A DNA stretch of 64,000 bases from Allokutzneria oryzae. Its GTDB lineage: Bacteria > Actinomycetota > Actinomycetes > Mycobacteriales > Pseudonocardiaceae. The notes under the pieces are model-generated. The model was given only the letters and a program-made list of their open reading frames with translations. It had not been told where the DNA came from and ran no database searches. The position numbers were made by a program, and so were the translations under genes. Below are positions 33,687 through 41,642 of this stretch, piece after piece. Location: NCBI RefSeq assembly GCF_042429765.1, contig NZ_JBHLZU010000018.1, positions 496,001 through 560,000 of the forward strand. Direction: 5' to 3'. Positions within the stretch are counted from its first letter, which is position 1. Each line of letters starts with the position of its first letter.

Positions 33687-34415
33687 ATGTCGACACATCG
33701 ACGCGTACTCGGCGCGCTCGCGATCGCCGGCGCGGCCACGCTGCTCACCGCGGGACCTGCCCTCGCCCATGTCACCGCCCAGCCGGGAACGGCCGAGCAG
33801 GGCAGCTACACCAAGATCGCCTTCCGGGTGCCCAACGAGTCCGCCACCGCGGGCACGGTCAAGCTGGAGGTGACCCTGCCCGCCGAGCACCCGTTGACCT
33901 CGGTGCGCACCAGGCCCGTCCCGGGGTGGAAGGCCGAGGTCACCAAGGCGCCGCTGCCAACGCCGATCGACTCGCACGGCACCAAGATCACCGAGGCGGT
34001 GCGCACGATCACCTGGACCGCCGAGCCCGGCACCAAGATCGGCAACAACGAGTTCGGCGAGTTCGAGGTCTCCCTGGGCAAGCTGCCGGAGAACACCGAC
34101 AAGCTCGTGCTGCCGACCACCCAGACCTACGACGACGGCAAGGTCGTGAAGTGGGACGCGCCGCCGACGGACGGCGCCGAGCCGGACCGCCCCGCCCCGG
34201 TGCTCAAGCTGACCAAGTCCGCCGCGGCCGCGGGCGGCTCGCACTCGCACGGCGGCTCGGCCCCCGCCACCGAACACGCCGCGTCCACCGAGACCGCGGA
34301 CAACACCGCCCGGCTGCTCGGCGGAGCGGGCCTGGTGGTCGGCGCGCTCGGGGTCGGGTTCGGCATCGGCGCGATCATGCGCGGCCGCCGTGCGGGCGGA
34401 GGGACCTCGGCATGA
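33687..34415 (+). CDS. YcnI-like (DUF1775) copper-binding protein
   Basis: 242 residues from ATG 33687 (AGGAG about 12 bases upstream). The signal peptide cleaves after PALA, exposing His28 as the mature first residue (HVTAQPGTA). An N-terminal His binding Cu(II) is known for YcnI. The DUF1775 beta-sandwich (about 28-185) is followed by a His/Ser/Gly linker SHSHGG and a C-terminal membrane helix (about 212-232). It probably acts as an extracytoplasmic copper chaperone with CopC and CopD. It overlaps the CopC gene by ATGA. Confidence 0.9.
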   Translation: MSTHRRVLGALAIAGAATLLTAGPALAHVTAQPGTAEQGSYTKIAFRVPNESATAGTVKLEVTLPAEHPLTSVRTRPVPGWKAEVTKAPLPTPIDSHGTKITEAVRTITWTAEPGTKIGNNEFGEFEVSLGKLPENTDKLVLPTTQTYDDGKVVKWDAPPTDGAEPDRPAPVLKLTKSAAAAGGSHSHGGSAPATEHAASTETADNTARLLGGAGLVVGALGVGFGIGAIMRGRRAGGGTSA

Positions 34416-34981
34416 GGCTCGCCCGCACCCTGGGCGTGCTGCTGGTGAGCGGGCTGGCGCTGGTCGCGGGCGCAGGCCCCGCTCTGGCCCACAACATCCT
34501 CGTCGACAGCAGCCCCAAGAAGGACGCGCAGGTCGAGACCAGTCCGACCGAGCTGAAGCTGATCTTCGACCAGCAGGTCCAGGCCGCCGAGAGCGTGAAC
34601 ACGGTGACCCTGACCGGCCCCGGCGGCACCCGCTGGCAGACCGGCACACCGACCGTGGAGAACACGACGGTGACCGTGCCCTCGGGACCGCTCGGACCGG
34701 CGGGCGAGTACACCATCGCCTTCCGGATCCTCTCCGCCGACGGCCACCCGGTCGGCGACAAGCTGTCGTTCCGGCTGACCAAGGAGGGGCCGGGCAAGCC
34801 CGTCTCGTCCAGTGCCGAACCGTCGTCGGCGTCCACCACGGCCACCCAGGCCAGCGGGCGTGAAGCCCCGCAGGACGACGGCGTGCCGGTGTGGCCGTGG
34901 TTCGTCGGCGCCGCCGTACTGCTCGCTGGCGGTGTCGTCGTCGCGCTCCGGCTCGGCCGGAGCCCGGACTCCCGAAACTGA
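34412..34981 (+). CDS. CopC-domain copper-binding protein
   Basis: 189 residues from ATG 34412. The signal peptide ends PALA, so the mature chain starts HNILVDSSPKKDA, with His as the first residue. Together with the Asp-His of SADGHPVGD this makes the Cu(II) site typical of CopC. A Ser/Thr/Glu-rich stalk and a C-terminal membrane helix (about 158-178) anchor it. It lies between YcnI (overlap) and CopD and probably hands copper to CopD. Confidence 0.9.
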   Translation: MRLARTLGVLLVSGLALVAGAGPALAHNILVDSSPKKDAQVETSPTELKLIFDQQVQAAESVNTVTLTGPGGTRWQTGTPTVENTTVTVPSGPLGPAGEYTIAFRILSADGHPVGDKLSFRLTKEGPGKPVSSSAEPSSASTTATQASGREAPQDDGVPVWPWFVGAAVLLAGGVVVALRLGRSPDSRN

Positions 34982-34986
34982 TCGGC

Positions 34987-36009
34987 TTGTCCGAGAAGGA
35001 GTCCGCACAGGTCAGACCCGCAGCGCTGCTGCCGGGGTTGCTGGTGGCGGCGGTCGCGAGCGTGCTCGCAGGAGCCGCCGTCACCGCTCCGCCGCCGCTG
35101 CCCGGCCTGCCCGGCGGCGGCCTCGTGCGCACCAGCCTGCCGGTGCTGCGGCTGCTGGTGGACGCCGTCGGAGTCGCGGCGGTGGGCGTCGGCGTCGTCG
35201 GCTGGCTGCTGCGCGGTGAGCGCAGGGCCGCCGCGACGGTGGCGACCGCCTACCGGGCCGGCGTGGTGCTCGGCGCGGTCTGGGTGCTCGCCACACTGGC
35301 GCTGGTCTGGTGGCAGGCGGCTGAGCTCTCCCCGAACGGCCTAGCGCTGCACGTCGACGAGCTGATGGCGTACTCCGCCCAGGTCAGCAGTGGTCGAGCA
35401 CTCCTCGTGACCATCGCCTGCGGCCTCGGCTTCTCCGCACTCAGTTTCGTCACCTTGCGTAGCCGATCCGTGCCGGTCGAACTGCCCGCGGTGGTCGCGC
35501 TGCTCGGCGTGGTCGCACTGCCGCTGACCGGTCACTCCGCCAGCTCCGCGCACCACACGCTGGCGATGCTGGCCACGGCCGTGCACGTGCTCGCCGCGGC
35601 CGCGTGGGCCGGTGGCCTGCTGGCGGTGTTCGTGCTGGTGGCGCCGCGCAGAGCGCTGCTGGCGAGCGTGCTGCCGAAGTTCTCACGACTGGCCGCGTGC
35701 TGTCTGACGGCGGTCGCGGTCAGCGGTGTGGTGAGCGCGGCCGTCCAGCTCACCGCGCGGGGCGACGGATCGCTGGTCCACGCGCTGACGGGCACCGGCT
35801 ACGGCTGGCTGGTGATGATCAAGGCAGCCTTGCTGACGGGCCTCGGGGCGCTCGGCGCCCACGTGCGCTTCCGGCTGCTGCCGGGGCTCTCGCCGGGCGC
35901 CTCGACGCGCTCGCGGCTGGTCCTCGCGCTGTGGATCACAGCGGAACTGCTGGTCATGGCCCTGGCGGTCGGGTTCGGCGCGGCGCTGGGCCGAGCAGCG
36001 CCAGGCTAG
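34987..36009 (+). CDS. CopD-like copper transport membrane protein
   Basis: 340 residues if it starts at TTG 34987 (six bases after the CopC stop); the frame remains open upstream and the true start is uncertain. About eight or nine helices. His residues in LPLTGHSASSAHHTLAMLATAVHVLAAAAWAGGL fit the CopD-domain copper site. Its product would move copper across the membrane after CopC. It is followed by a hairpin at 36015-36043. Confidence 0.85.
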   Translation: MSEKESAQVRPAALLPGLLVAAVASVLAGAAVTAPPPLPGLPGGGLVRTSLPVLRLLVDAVGVAAVGVGVVGWLLRGERRAAATVATAYRAGVVLGAVWVLATLALVWWQAAELSPNGLALHVDELMAYSAQVSSGRALLVTIACGLGFSALSFVTLRSRSVPVELPAVVALLGVVALPLTGHSASSAHHTLAMLATAVHVLAAAAWAGGLLAVFVLVAPRRALLASVLPKFSRLAACCLTAVAVSGVVSAAVQLTARGDGSLVHALTGTGYGWLVMIKAALLTGLGALGAHVRFRLLPGLSPGASTRSRLVLALWITAELLVMALAVGFGAALGRAAPG

Positions 36010-36014
36010 GAGGT

Positions 36015-36043
36015 GGGTGGGGTGAACACGGAGGTCCCCACCC
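36015..36043. terminator. Hairpin between CopD and convergent small gene
   Basis: GGGTGGGG and CCCCACCC, perfect 8-base arms, just after the CopD stop and 62 bases beyond the end of the convergent gene at 36105. No T run. Confidence 0.5.
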
Positions 36044-36104
36044 GGTCGAAGTCGGTCGGTTGCCGTTCGTCAGCGCCCCCACGTCGCCGAACGGTCCCTG
36101 GGTC

Positions 36105-36410
36105 TCAGTCCTGCTCGGTCAACCGGGCAGGGGAACGGTGCTTGCTGAGCTGCTCAAGGCGCGCGACGGTGGCGTTGCCGCGCCGCTCCAGCTCAGCCTG
36201 GTCGATCCAGCCCGCCGCGAAGTGCCGGTAGTCCTGCGCGAGCATGACCAGCTCGGACAGGTACTCGGCAGATCGGCGCCTGCTCTCCTCGGACAGCTCG
36301 GTCACCAGCGGCAGCTGGCTGTCAACGACCTCGTCCAGCATCTCCGCGGCCTGCAGCGCGCGGCGACTGTGCCACTTCTTGCCTGTGAGCCCACCGATGC
36401 CCAACACCAT
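36105..36410 (-). CDS. Conserved-looking small helical protein
   Basis: 101 residues from ATG 36410 with a good GGAGGGG site. Soluble and helical: KKWHSRRALQAAEMLDEVVDSQLPLV, then an acidic/basic heptad-like stretch SEESRRRSAEYLSELVMLAQDYRHFAAGW and a basic end. No Cys, no signal. I do not recognise the family. It is convergent with CopD and shares no operon. Confidence 0.65.
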   Translation of the reverse strand: MVLGIGGLTGKKWHSRRALQAAEMLDEVVDSQLPLVTELSEESRRRSAEYLSELVMLAQDYRHFAAGWIDQAELERRGNATVARLEQLSKHRSPARLTEQD

Positions 36411-36567
36411 CTCCACCCCTCCGCTGTGCACACACCGTGACTCGCCGAGAGAAACCGCCCGTCACAGACGGTAATCAAAGCGCGGGTCTTGACATTCCCT
36501 TGACGTCCGTATGTCGTCCTACAGAAGGATTGCGTTACGGACAAACTCATTCTGGGGAACGATTGTC

Positions 36568-36732
36568 ATGCTTGGCATCGTCCACAAGGTGGTGAGCATA
36601 GCCGCCGAGCAGCTCACTGGTAGGGCGTCCATTTGGCTGACATGTCACCCGAACGAAACGTTTTCAGCCTACGGGCCAACTCGCTGCGTACATCCGGGTT
36701 ACTACGCAGGATCGGCAGCACGCCGGTGGTGA
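36568..36732 (+). CDS. Doubtful short ORF (54 codons)
   Basis: ATG 36568 follows GGGGAA by about 10 bases and lies downstream of TTGACA (36489) and TTGACG (36500), so a plus-strand transcript is conceivable. The frame gives MLGIVHKVVSIAAEQLTG followed by a Cys/His/Tyr-containing tail and overlaps the 3' end of the phosphotransferase gene antisense. A small peptide or a regulatory RNA are both possible. The rest of 36411-36613 shows nothing else. Confidence 0.25.
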   Translation: MLGIVHKVVSIAAEQLTGRASIWLTCHPNETFSAYGPTRCVHPGYYAGSAARRW

Positions 36733-37528
36733 GCTTGAGCTCACGCACCTGCCGCAGCACCCGGAAGCCGGGCCAGCGGGTCACGTCGAAGCCGTAGCCG
36801 CGCATGAGCGCCCGGTACCGCTCGGTGCCGTGGCCGAACCGCAGCATGCCGACGGCCAAGGGCGTCAGGTCCCACTCGCGCGGGCCGACGCAGACCGAGT
36901 CCAGGTCGCACAGCAGCATCCCGGTGCTGCCGGAGATCAGGTTGCCGAGGTGCGCGTCCCCGTGGATCACGCCCTGGCGCATCGGGAAGCGCAGCGAGGC
37001 GAGCTCCTCCTCGACCTCGTCGACGCGCAGCTCCAGGAAGTCCCGGTCGCCGGTGTCGAGCTCCTCCGCGTCGGCGAGCCTGCGCCGCACGTCCCGCAGC
37101 GGCTCCCACCGGTCGAAGGAGAACGGCGCGTGCGGCAGCTCGTGCATCCGGCGCAGCAGCCGCGCCAGGTCGAAGCCGGTCGGCGCCGGGCCGTTCTCGG
37201 GAACGGACTGCCAGAGCGTGGCGAGGTGGCCGTCCACCTCGACCGGCTGCGCGACGCCGGGCAACAGCCGCACGGCGGGCACATCGTGCTCGGCGAGCCA
37301 CGTTGCGGCCTTGACAACGTTGTCAGCTCTATGCCGAAGGGACGGGGAGAGGACGATGCGAACCACGACAGGCTGGGCGGCGAGCTGGAAGACCGCGTTG
37401 TTGACGAAACGCAGCAGTCGCGCGCCCCTCGGGTCCAGCCCCACCGCGTCGCAGATGGCCCGCAACACCGTGGCGAGCTTCGCGCGGGTGTAGCGCCCGC
37501 TCGTCCCCGCCTGCACGTCGACCGTCAC
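36614..37528 (-). CDS. Aminoglycoside-phosphotransferase-family kinase
   Basis: 304 residues from GTG 37528. The APH/choline-kinase fold motifs are present: VIHGDAHLGNLI (catalytic Asp) and LLCDLDSVCVGPREWDLTP (metal site). The phosphate acceptor cannot be read from sequence; antibiotic resistance is one option, metabolite or protein phosphorylation others. It overlaps the XRE regulator stop by 4 bases (GTGA) and so is co-translated with it. Confidence 0.86.
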   Translation of the reverse strand: MTVDVQAGTSGRYTRAKLATVLRAICDAVGLDPRGARLLRFVNNAVFQLAAQPVVVRIVLSPSLRHRADNVVKAATWLAEHDVPAVRLLPGVAQPVEVDGHLATLWQSVPENGPAPTGFDLARLLRRMHELPHAPFSFDRWEPLRDVRRRLADAEELDTGDRDFLELRVDEVEEELASLRFPMRQGVIHGDAHLGNLISGSTGMLLCDLDSVCVGPREWDLTPLAVGMLRFGHGTERYRALMRGYGFDVTRWPGFRVLRQVRELKLTTGVLPILRSNPDVRSELARRLKTFRSGDMSAKWTPYQ

Positions 37529-38952
37529 GTACTGGGATTCCCGGGCGCGAGCTTGCCCCGGAAGTGCGGGGAGCCGGTGCGCAGCCGGAACTGCTGGACG
37601 TCACCGGCGAGTTCCTTCGCATCGCCGATGTGCTGGTACTTCGCCGACTCTTCCTGCATGTGGTTCATCCGGTCGGCGACCCGGACCGAGTTCACGCCCT
37701 CACCCATGTCGAAGGCGACCCGGCCGACGCGCAGGCCCTGGTCGACGTCGCCCGCGCGGATGTGGTCGGCGGCCAGCATGCTGAGGCCGAACACGTGGGT
37801 GCGCTTCATGTCGGACTCGTAGCCCTGGGTGCACTTGATCAGCTCGGCGACGGCGAGCGGCGCGTGCTTGGCGCGGAACTCCTCGATGCCCGCCAGCGAG
37901 TGGTGCACCGAGCCGATCATGCCGTGCAGGTCGTTGACGGTGAAGAACTTGACCCAGTCCGGCGCGGTGGCGAAGTCGGCGCGGGCGAACTCGTCCTTGG
38001 TCCTGCCCACCATCTTCATGGCCTGGTCGCGCTTGCCCATCATCGCGTAGGCCCACGCCTCGTTGGCGCAGAGCACGGCGACGGTCAGTGCGGAACCGGA
38101 GTCCTGCGCGGCGAGCTGGCCGAGCTGGAAGAGCTTGAGCGCGTCGTTGGGCGCCTCGTAGTGCAGGTAGACCCGGCCCATCCGGTAGAGGATGTTCGCG
38201 ACCAGCTCGTTGTGCTCACTGTGCTTGGCGAACTGCAGCGCCTTGCCGAAGTGGTTGCGGGCCGGGTCGAGCATGCCGGTGTCGAAGGAGGTCCAGCCCG
38301 CCAGGCTGTGCAGGTCGGCGAGCGCCAGCTGGAGCCTGCGCCGGACCGGGTCCGCCGCGTCGGCGCGCAGCAGCTGCTCGGCCCAGGAGAGCTGGGCGAC
38401 CACCGCGTCGCGGCAGGTTCCGCCGCCGTACTGGTAGTCCAGCGCGCGCAGCGCCTTGGTCGCGGCCTCGACCTGCTGGACGTCGGTCTTGCCGATGCGT
38501 TCACGGGCGGGGGTCTGCGTCGGGTTGGTGACCCAGTGCCCCTTGTTGTCGCCGAACACCGACGCGCCCATGGTGATCGCGGCGGCGTGGGCTAGGAACA
38601 TGCGTCGCTTCACCGACTCTTCCTCCTCGGCCTGGGGGTCGTCGGGAGGACCGACCACCCTCATGGCCGTGCCCCCGTCGTACGCGAGGCCCATGTAGCC
38701 CCTCGGTACGTCGAGGCCGTCGGCGATCCTGGCCAGCACGTCATAGGCCATGACCTGGCGACCCTTGAGGATCTCCGAGACCTCGGACTGTGACTGACCC
38801 GTCAGCGCTGCGATCTGACGCTGGGAAACCCCATGCCTGCGCAGCAGCCGGTACACCGAGGAGATGTCCCGCGCCGCCAGCGCGTCCCGCATCTCCTGCT
38901 GCTCCCACACCTCGGGAGTAACAGGAGAGCCTTGGGAACCGATGGTGTTCAT
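37525..38952 (-). CDS. XRE-type regulator with TPR-like sensor domain
   Basis: 475 residues from ATG 38952 with AAGGGGG upstream. An N-terminal helix-turn-helix (about 38-92, GVSQRQIAALTGQSQSEVSEIL) is followed by a segment with KRRMFLAHAAAITMG and a long alpha-helical repeat region (about 155-430) with Ala/Leu-rich TPR-like helices. This is the shape of Streptomyces developmental and antibiotic regulators of the NsdA/peptide-sensing kind, in which the repeats bind a ligand or partner. It is translationally coupled to a kinase gene and divergent from two small proteins. Confidence 0.85.
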   Translation of the reverse strand: MNTIGSQGSPVTPEVWEQQEMRDALAARDISSVYRLLRRHGVSQRQIAALTGQSQSEVSEILKGRQVMAYDVLARIADGLDVPRGYMGLAYDGGTAMRVVGPPDDPQAEEEESVKRRMFLAHAAAITMGASVFGDNKGHWVTNPTQTPARERIGKTDVQQVEAATKALRALDYQYGGGTCRDAVVAQLSWAEQLLRADAADPVRRRLQLALADLHSLAGWTSFDTGMLDPARNHFGKALQFAKHSEHNELVANILYRMGRVYLHYEAPNDALKLFQLGQLAAQDSGSALTVAVLCANEAWAYAMMGKRDQAMKMVGRTKDEFARADFATAPDWVKFFTVNDLHGMIGSVHHSLAGIEEFRAKHAPLAVAELIKCTQGYESDMKRTHVFGLSMLAADHIRAGDVDQGLRVGRVAFDMGEGVNSVRVADRMNHMQEESAKYQHIGDAKELAGDVQQFRLRTGSPHFRGKLAPGNPST

Positions 38953-39193
38953 TAAGCGCCCCCTTTTACGGTCCGACGGGCGTCATTCGAAGGGTAAGGG
39001 CATCTCCGCGCGCCGGTGAAGTGCCGATCGCCCGCGCTGGCCGCCCCGACCTATCTCCTGATCGGTCCGACCGAAGTTGAGATGCCGCTCACCGTGGAAC
39101 TGACGCCGATCGGCGCTGAAAGTCCCCGTTTCGGTTCGACTCCCCGCAACCTTAGTTCCTGTAAGTGAACGAACACGGAGGGACACCGGGATC

Positions 39194-39466
39194 GTGGAGC
39201 TGGCCGAGCAGACGGGAGCCGCCACCGGCGGCAAGACCCCCGTCACGCCCGCCTCGTCCACCGCGGTCGGCCAGGGTGGCTCCCGTCGCGAGTGGCTGAT
39301 CGGCTGCCGCGACGTGGCCAACCGGCACCGCAGCCTCACCGTGGTCGTTGAGCGGGACAGAGTTCTCCTCGTCGGACCCCCCGGCGAGACTGCGGTGCTG
39401 TGCCAGGGCGAGGTTTCCCAGCTCAGGTCAGCTCTGCGCGAGGCCGCCGAGCAGGCGGAAAGGTGA
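39194..39466 (+). CDS. Small protein divergent from the XRE regulator
   Basis: 90 residues from GTG 39194 (GGAGGG about 13 bases upstream). Ser/Thr/Gly-rich first third, then RREWLIGCRDVANRHRSLTVVVERDRVLLVGPPGETAVL, a beta-hairpin-like core, and an Ala/Glu/Arg helix at the end. No known family recognised. It is followed 10 bases later by another small gene, and the pair is divergent from the XRE/TPR-kinase operon across a 241-base gap; such neighbours are often regulator targets. Confidence 0.65.
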   Translation: MELAEQTGAATGGKTPVTPASSTAVGQGGSRREWLIGCRDVANRHRSLTVVVERDRVLLVGPPGETAVLCQGEVSQLRSALREAAEQAER

Positions 39467-39476
39467 CGGTGGAGCT

Positions 39477-39806
39477 GTGGACGAGATTCTGGGTCAGGTG
39501 TTGCGCAACGCGGTTTGGGAGCGGCTCGACATGCTCACCGAGCTGGCCGACCGCGCGGACGCCCCGTCCCTGTTGTCCGTAGCCCGCTCCGAACTGCCCA
39601 GGCTCACCGAGGGCTGGCGGGCCATGCTCGCCGCCCACGAGCCCGACGAGCGGGGCAACTGCCCCGAGTGCTCGACCCGTTGGCGCCAACAGAAGGCACC
39701 GTGTTCGGTGTGGCGCGCGGCTTACGAGCACCTCGTCGCCGGCGGCCTCGCGCCACGTCCTGCCAGGCACCTGCGGACGGCTCAGCCCGTCGCGAAGGTG
39801 TCCTAG
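39477..39806 (+). CDS. Small Cys-motif protein
   Basis: 109 residues from GTG 39477 with GGTGGAG close upstream. A helical N-terminal half (VLRNAVWERLDMLTELADRAD) precedes CPECSTRWRQQKAPC, three Cys in a C-x2-C-x11-C pattern that could hold zinc with a nearby His (AYEHL). Similar small proteins are seen in Pseudonocardiaceae; no function is known. It is probably co-transcribed with the small gene before it. Confidence 0.65.
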   Translation: MDEILGQVLRNAVWERLDMLTELADRADAPSLLSVARSELPRLTEGWRAMLAAHEPDERGNCPECSTRWRQQKAPCSVWRAAYEHLVAGGLAPRPARHLRTAQPVAKVS

Positions 39807-39969
39807 GCGAGGACAACACGGCGGTCCTGTCGAGCCGCGCCCCCCGAGCGCAGGAGCCAGGAGACCGCCCCGTGGCTGGTGGTCCGGGTCCGGGCGAACC
39901 CCCGACCGACCCGGACCTGGACCACCGGGCCACGAAGCACCACAGGAGAAAACGAGGTACCGCACAACT

Positions 39970-40104
39970 ACACAGACCTCCGCGGGCCGGTGCCGTATTG
40001 CACTCCCCTCCCCCCGACCGGCACCGGCTCGCGGAATTCCAACTCCCGTCCCCCCGCGGTAAGGGAAACCCGGCGCTCACCTCCCGCGAGCGCCGGGTTT
40101 TTTT
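39970..40104 (+). ncRNA. 6C-type small RNA candidate with intrinsic terminator
   Basis: Three consecutive hairpins: arms GCCGGTGCCG (39986-39995) and CGGCACCGGC (40019-40028) with a loop containing CCCCCC at 40010-40015; arms CGCGG (40030) and CCGCG (40054) with a loop containing CCCCCC at 40050-40055; then the terminator with 10-base stem CCCGGCGCTC/GAGCGCCGGG extended by AAA/TTT and seven T. The two loops repeat the pattern ACTCCC-xT-CCCCCC. Paired C6 loops before a terminator are the hallmark of the actinobacterial 6C RNA family. The 5' end is a guess. Confidence 0.72.
40066..40104 (+). terminator. Strong intrinsic terminator of the small RNA
   Basis: AAACCCGGCGCTC pairs with GAGCGCCGGGTTT around ACCTCCCGC and is followed directly by a T run. 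It is by far the best Rho-independent terminator in the window. Confidence 0.92.
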
Positions 40105-40117
40105 CTGTCATGCTTAT

Positions 40118-40131
40118 TGGTCAGTTGACCA
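40118..40131. promoter_or_regulatory. TGGTCAGTTGACCA inverted repeat
   Basis: Perfect 6-base arms around GT, just beyond the terminator, at the start of a gene-poor stretch (40105-41018). A weak operator candidate. Confidence 0.3.
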
Positions 40132-40813
40132 GTTGAATTTTACATTCGATCTTGGAGGCGGTGAGCAGAGCCAGATGGTCGTTAGGTCGCGCCGAACAGC
40201 CGCCTTGCGGGCCCCGCAACGGCCACCTGCCCGACTCCGGGCTCGCGATGCCCGTTCGCCCACCCGGAGGCGCCCGGCCCAGACGGAGCAGAGCAGTCGC
40301 AACTGCCCGAGTTGGCGTCACCCGTTCGGGAGCAAGACCCACAAATTTGTCACCCATTCGAGTGATCCTTGCTGCCTCACTGAGCGGAATCCGTCGACAT
40401 GCCCAGTCCTTGTTCGGCACGGGGTGCAACGCGGCGTAATCGGTATGCAAACGCGCCCCGCGGCGTTGCTCCGGGCCGATGACGGGATCACGGCGAGGCA
40501 ACGCAACCCGGCGCCACGACGTAACAGCGGGTACAGCAGCCCATATCCGAAAGTCGTTGCGATCTTGATCGTAAAAGCCGAGGCAGCGGGGTGCCCGGAA
40601 ACCCCGTTTCCCGACCTTGGCCGTGAACCGAAAGATGGACGGACGGTAACCAACCGCCCCCTTGACATGCTTCGGAAAGATGACGTCCAGGTAACGGTGG
40701 TGGTGATCACAGGGGTTGGCTTCTGTGGTTACCTCGTGCGTCCTACCCGTTGTGACAGCAAAGGTTCCCCCAACCGAACGGACCGTCCATACCGCCCGGA
40801 CCGGGCCTTCCAC
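40121..40813 (-). other. Gene-poor stretch with a doubtful open frame
   Basis: Bases 40105-41018 hold no gene I can support. A 230-codon frame on the minus strand and a longer frame on the plus strand share codon boundaries here. Neither has a clear ribosome site, and third-position GC (roughly 60-65 percent on the minus frame) is lower than in real genes nearby. The minus-strand product (from GTG 40813) has mixed composition, so a foreign or degenerate gene cannot be excluded. Confidence 0.2.
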
Positions 40814-41018
40814 CTGATCGGCGGAAGTACCACGGGCCCGAAGGAAGTCGCCGGGAAACTAGTGGGACGACTGGACCGGCCACAGCACCACCCACGGCGG
40901 CGGGGTTCACGTCCCCAGGAGCCGACATCCATCCATACAGTAGGCACGTCCGAGCTACGCGAATCGTGTTCATGTTCGCCGCCCTTGGACGCGCGCGCCC
41001 CCAAAGTAAGGAGTAGCC

Positions 41019-41633
41019 GTGCCCGCCGACGTCACACCGCTGCGTCGCCGTCCAGTGCAGCAGCGCAGTGCGCGCAGGGTGGAACGAATGCTGGACGCCT
41101 GCGCGGACCTGATCGCCGAGGTTGGCTATGACGGGGTCACCACGACCCTGATCGCGGAACGCGCGGGTGTCGCGGTCGGCTCGCTCTACCAGTTCTTCCC
41201 GGACAAGCGCGCGGTCGTGCAGGCGCTCACCCTGCGCAACCTGGACCGCTTCATGAACGAGGTCGGACAGCGCTTCGCCGAGCGGCAGTTCGACGACTGG
41301 TGGCAGGTGGTCGACTCGGTCTTCGACATCTACGTGTCGATGCACCGGGACCTGCCCGCCTTCCGCCGGGTGCACTTCGGCGACGTCGTCGACCCGCACC
41401 TGATGGACGAGCAGCGGGACAACAACACGGTCATCGGCGAGCGGTTGTCCGCGCTGATCACCGAGCGATTCGGCTTCCCCGAGAGCCAGGTGGCCACGCC
41501 GATGGCCGTGGCGATAGAGGCGGCCGACAGCGTGTTGAAGCTGGCCTTCCGCAGGGACCCCGACGGCGACGCCGTGCTCATCGCCGAGGCCAAGGAACTG
41601 ATCAGGGAGTACCTCTCCAAGCGCATCGGCTGA
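41019..41633 (+). CDS. TetR-family transcriptional regulator
   Basis: 204 residues from GTG 41019 with AAGGAG upstream. The N-terminal HTH (ACADLIAEVGYDGVTTTLIAERAGVAVGSLYQFFPDKRAVVQALT) is canonical TetR. The C-terminal ligand domain is all-helical with Trp/Phe-rich FDDWWQVVDSVFDIYV. It converges on the PLP-enzyme gene 9 bases away. The ligand and targets are unknown. Confidence 0.93.
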   Translation: MPADVTPLRRRPVQQRSARRVERMLDACADLIAEVGYDGVTTTLIAERAGVAVGSLYQFFPDKRAVVQALTLRNLDRFMNEVGQRFAERQFDDWWQVVDSVFDIYVSMHRDLPAFRRVHFGDVVDPHLMDEQRDNNTVIGERLSALITERFGFPESQVATPMAVAIEAADSVLKLAFRRDPDGDAVLIAEAKELIREYLSKRIG

Positions 41634-41642
41634 ACCGCCACC

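Noticed and set aside
40152..40439. Plus-strand ORF of 95 codons after a GGAGG sequence
   Set aside because: Product is Arg/Pro/Ser-rich without pattern and third-position GC is not biased; considered chance.
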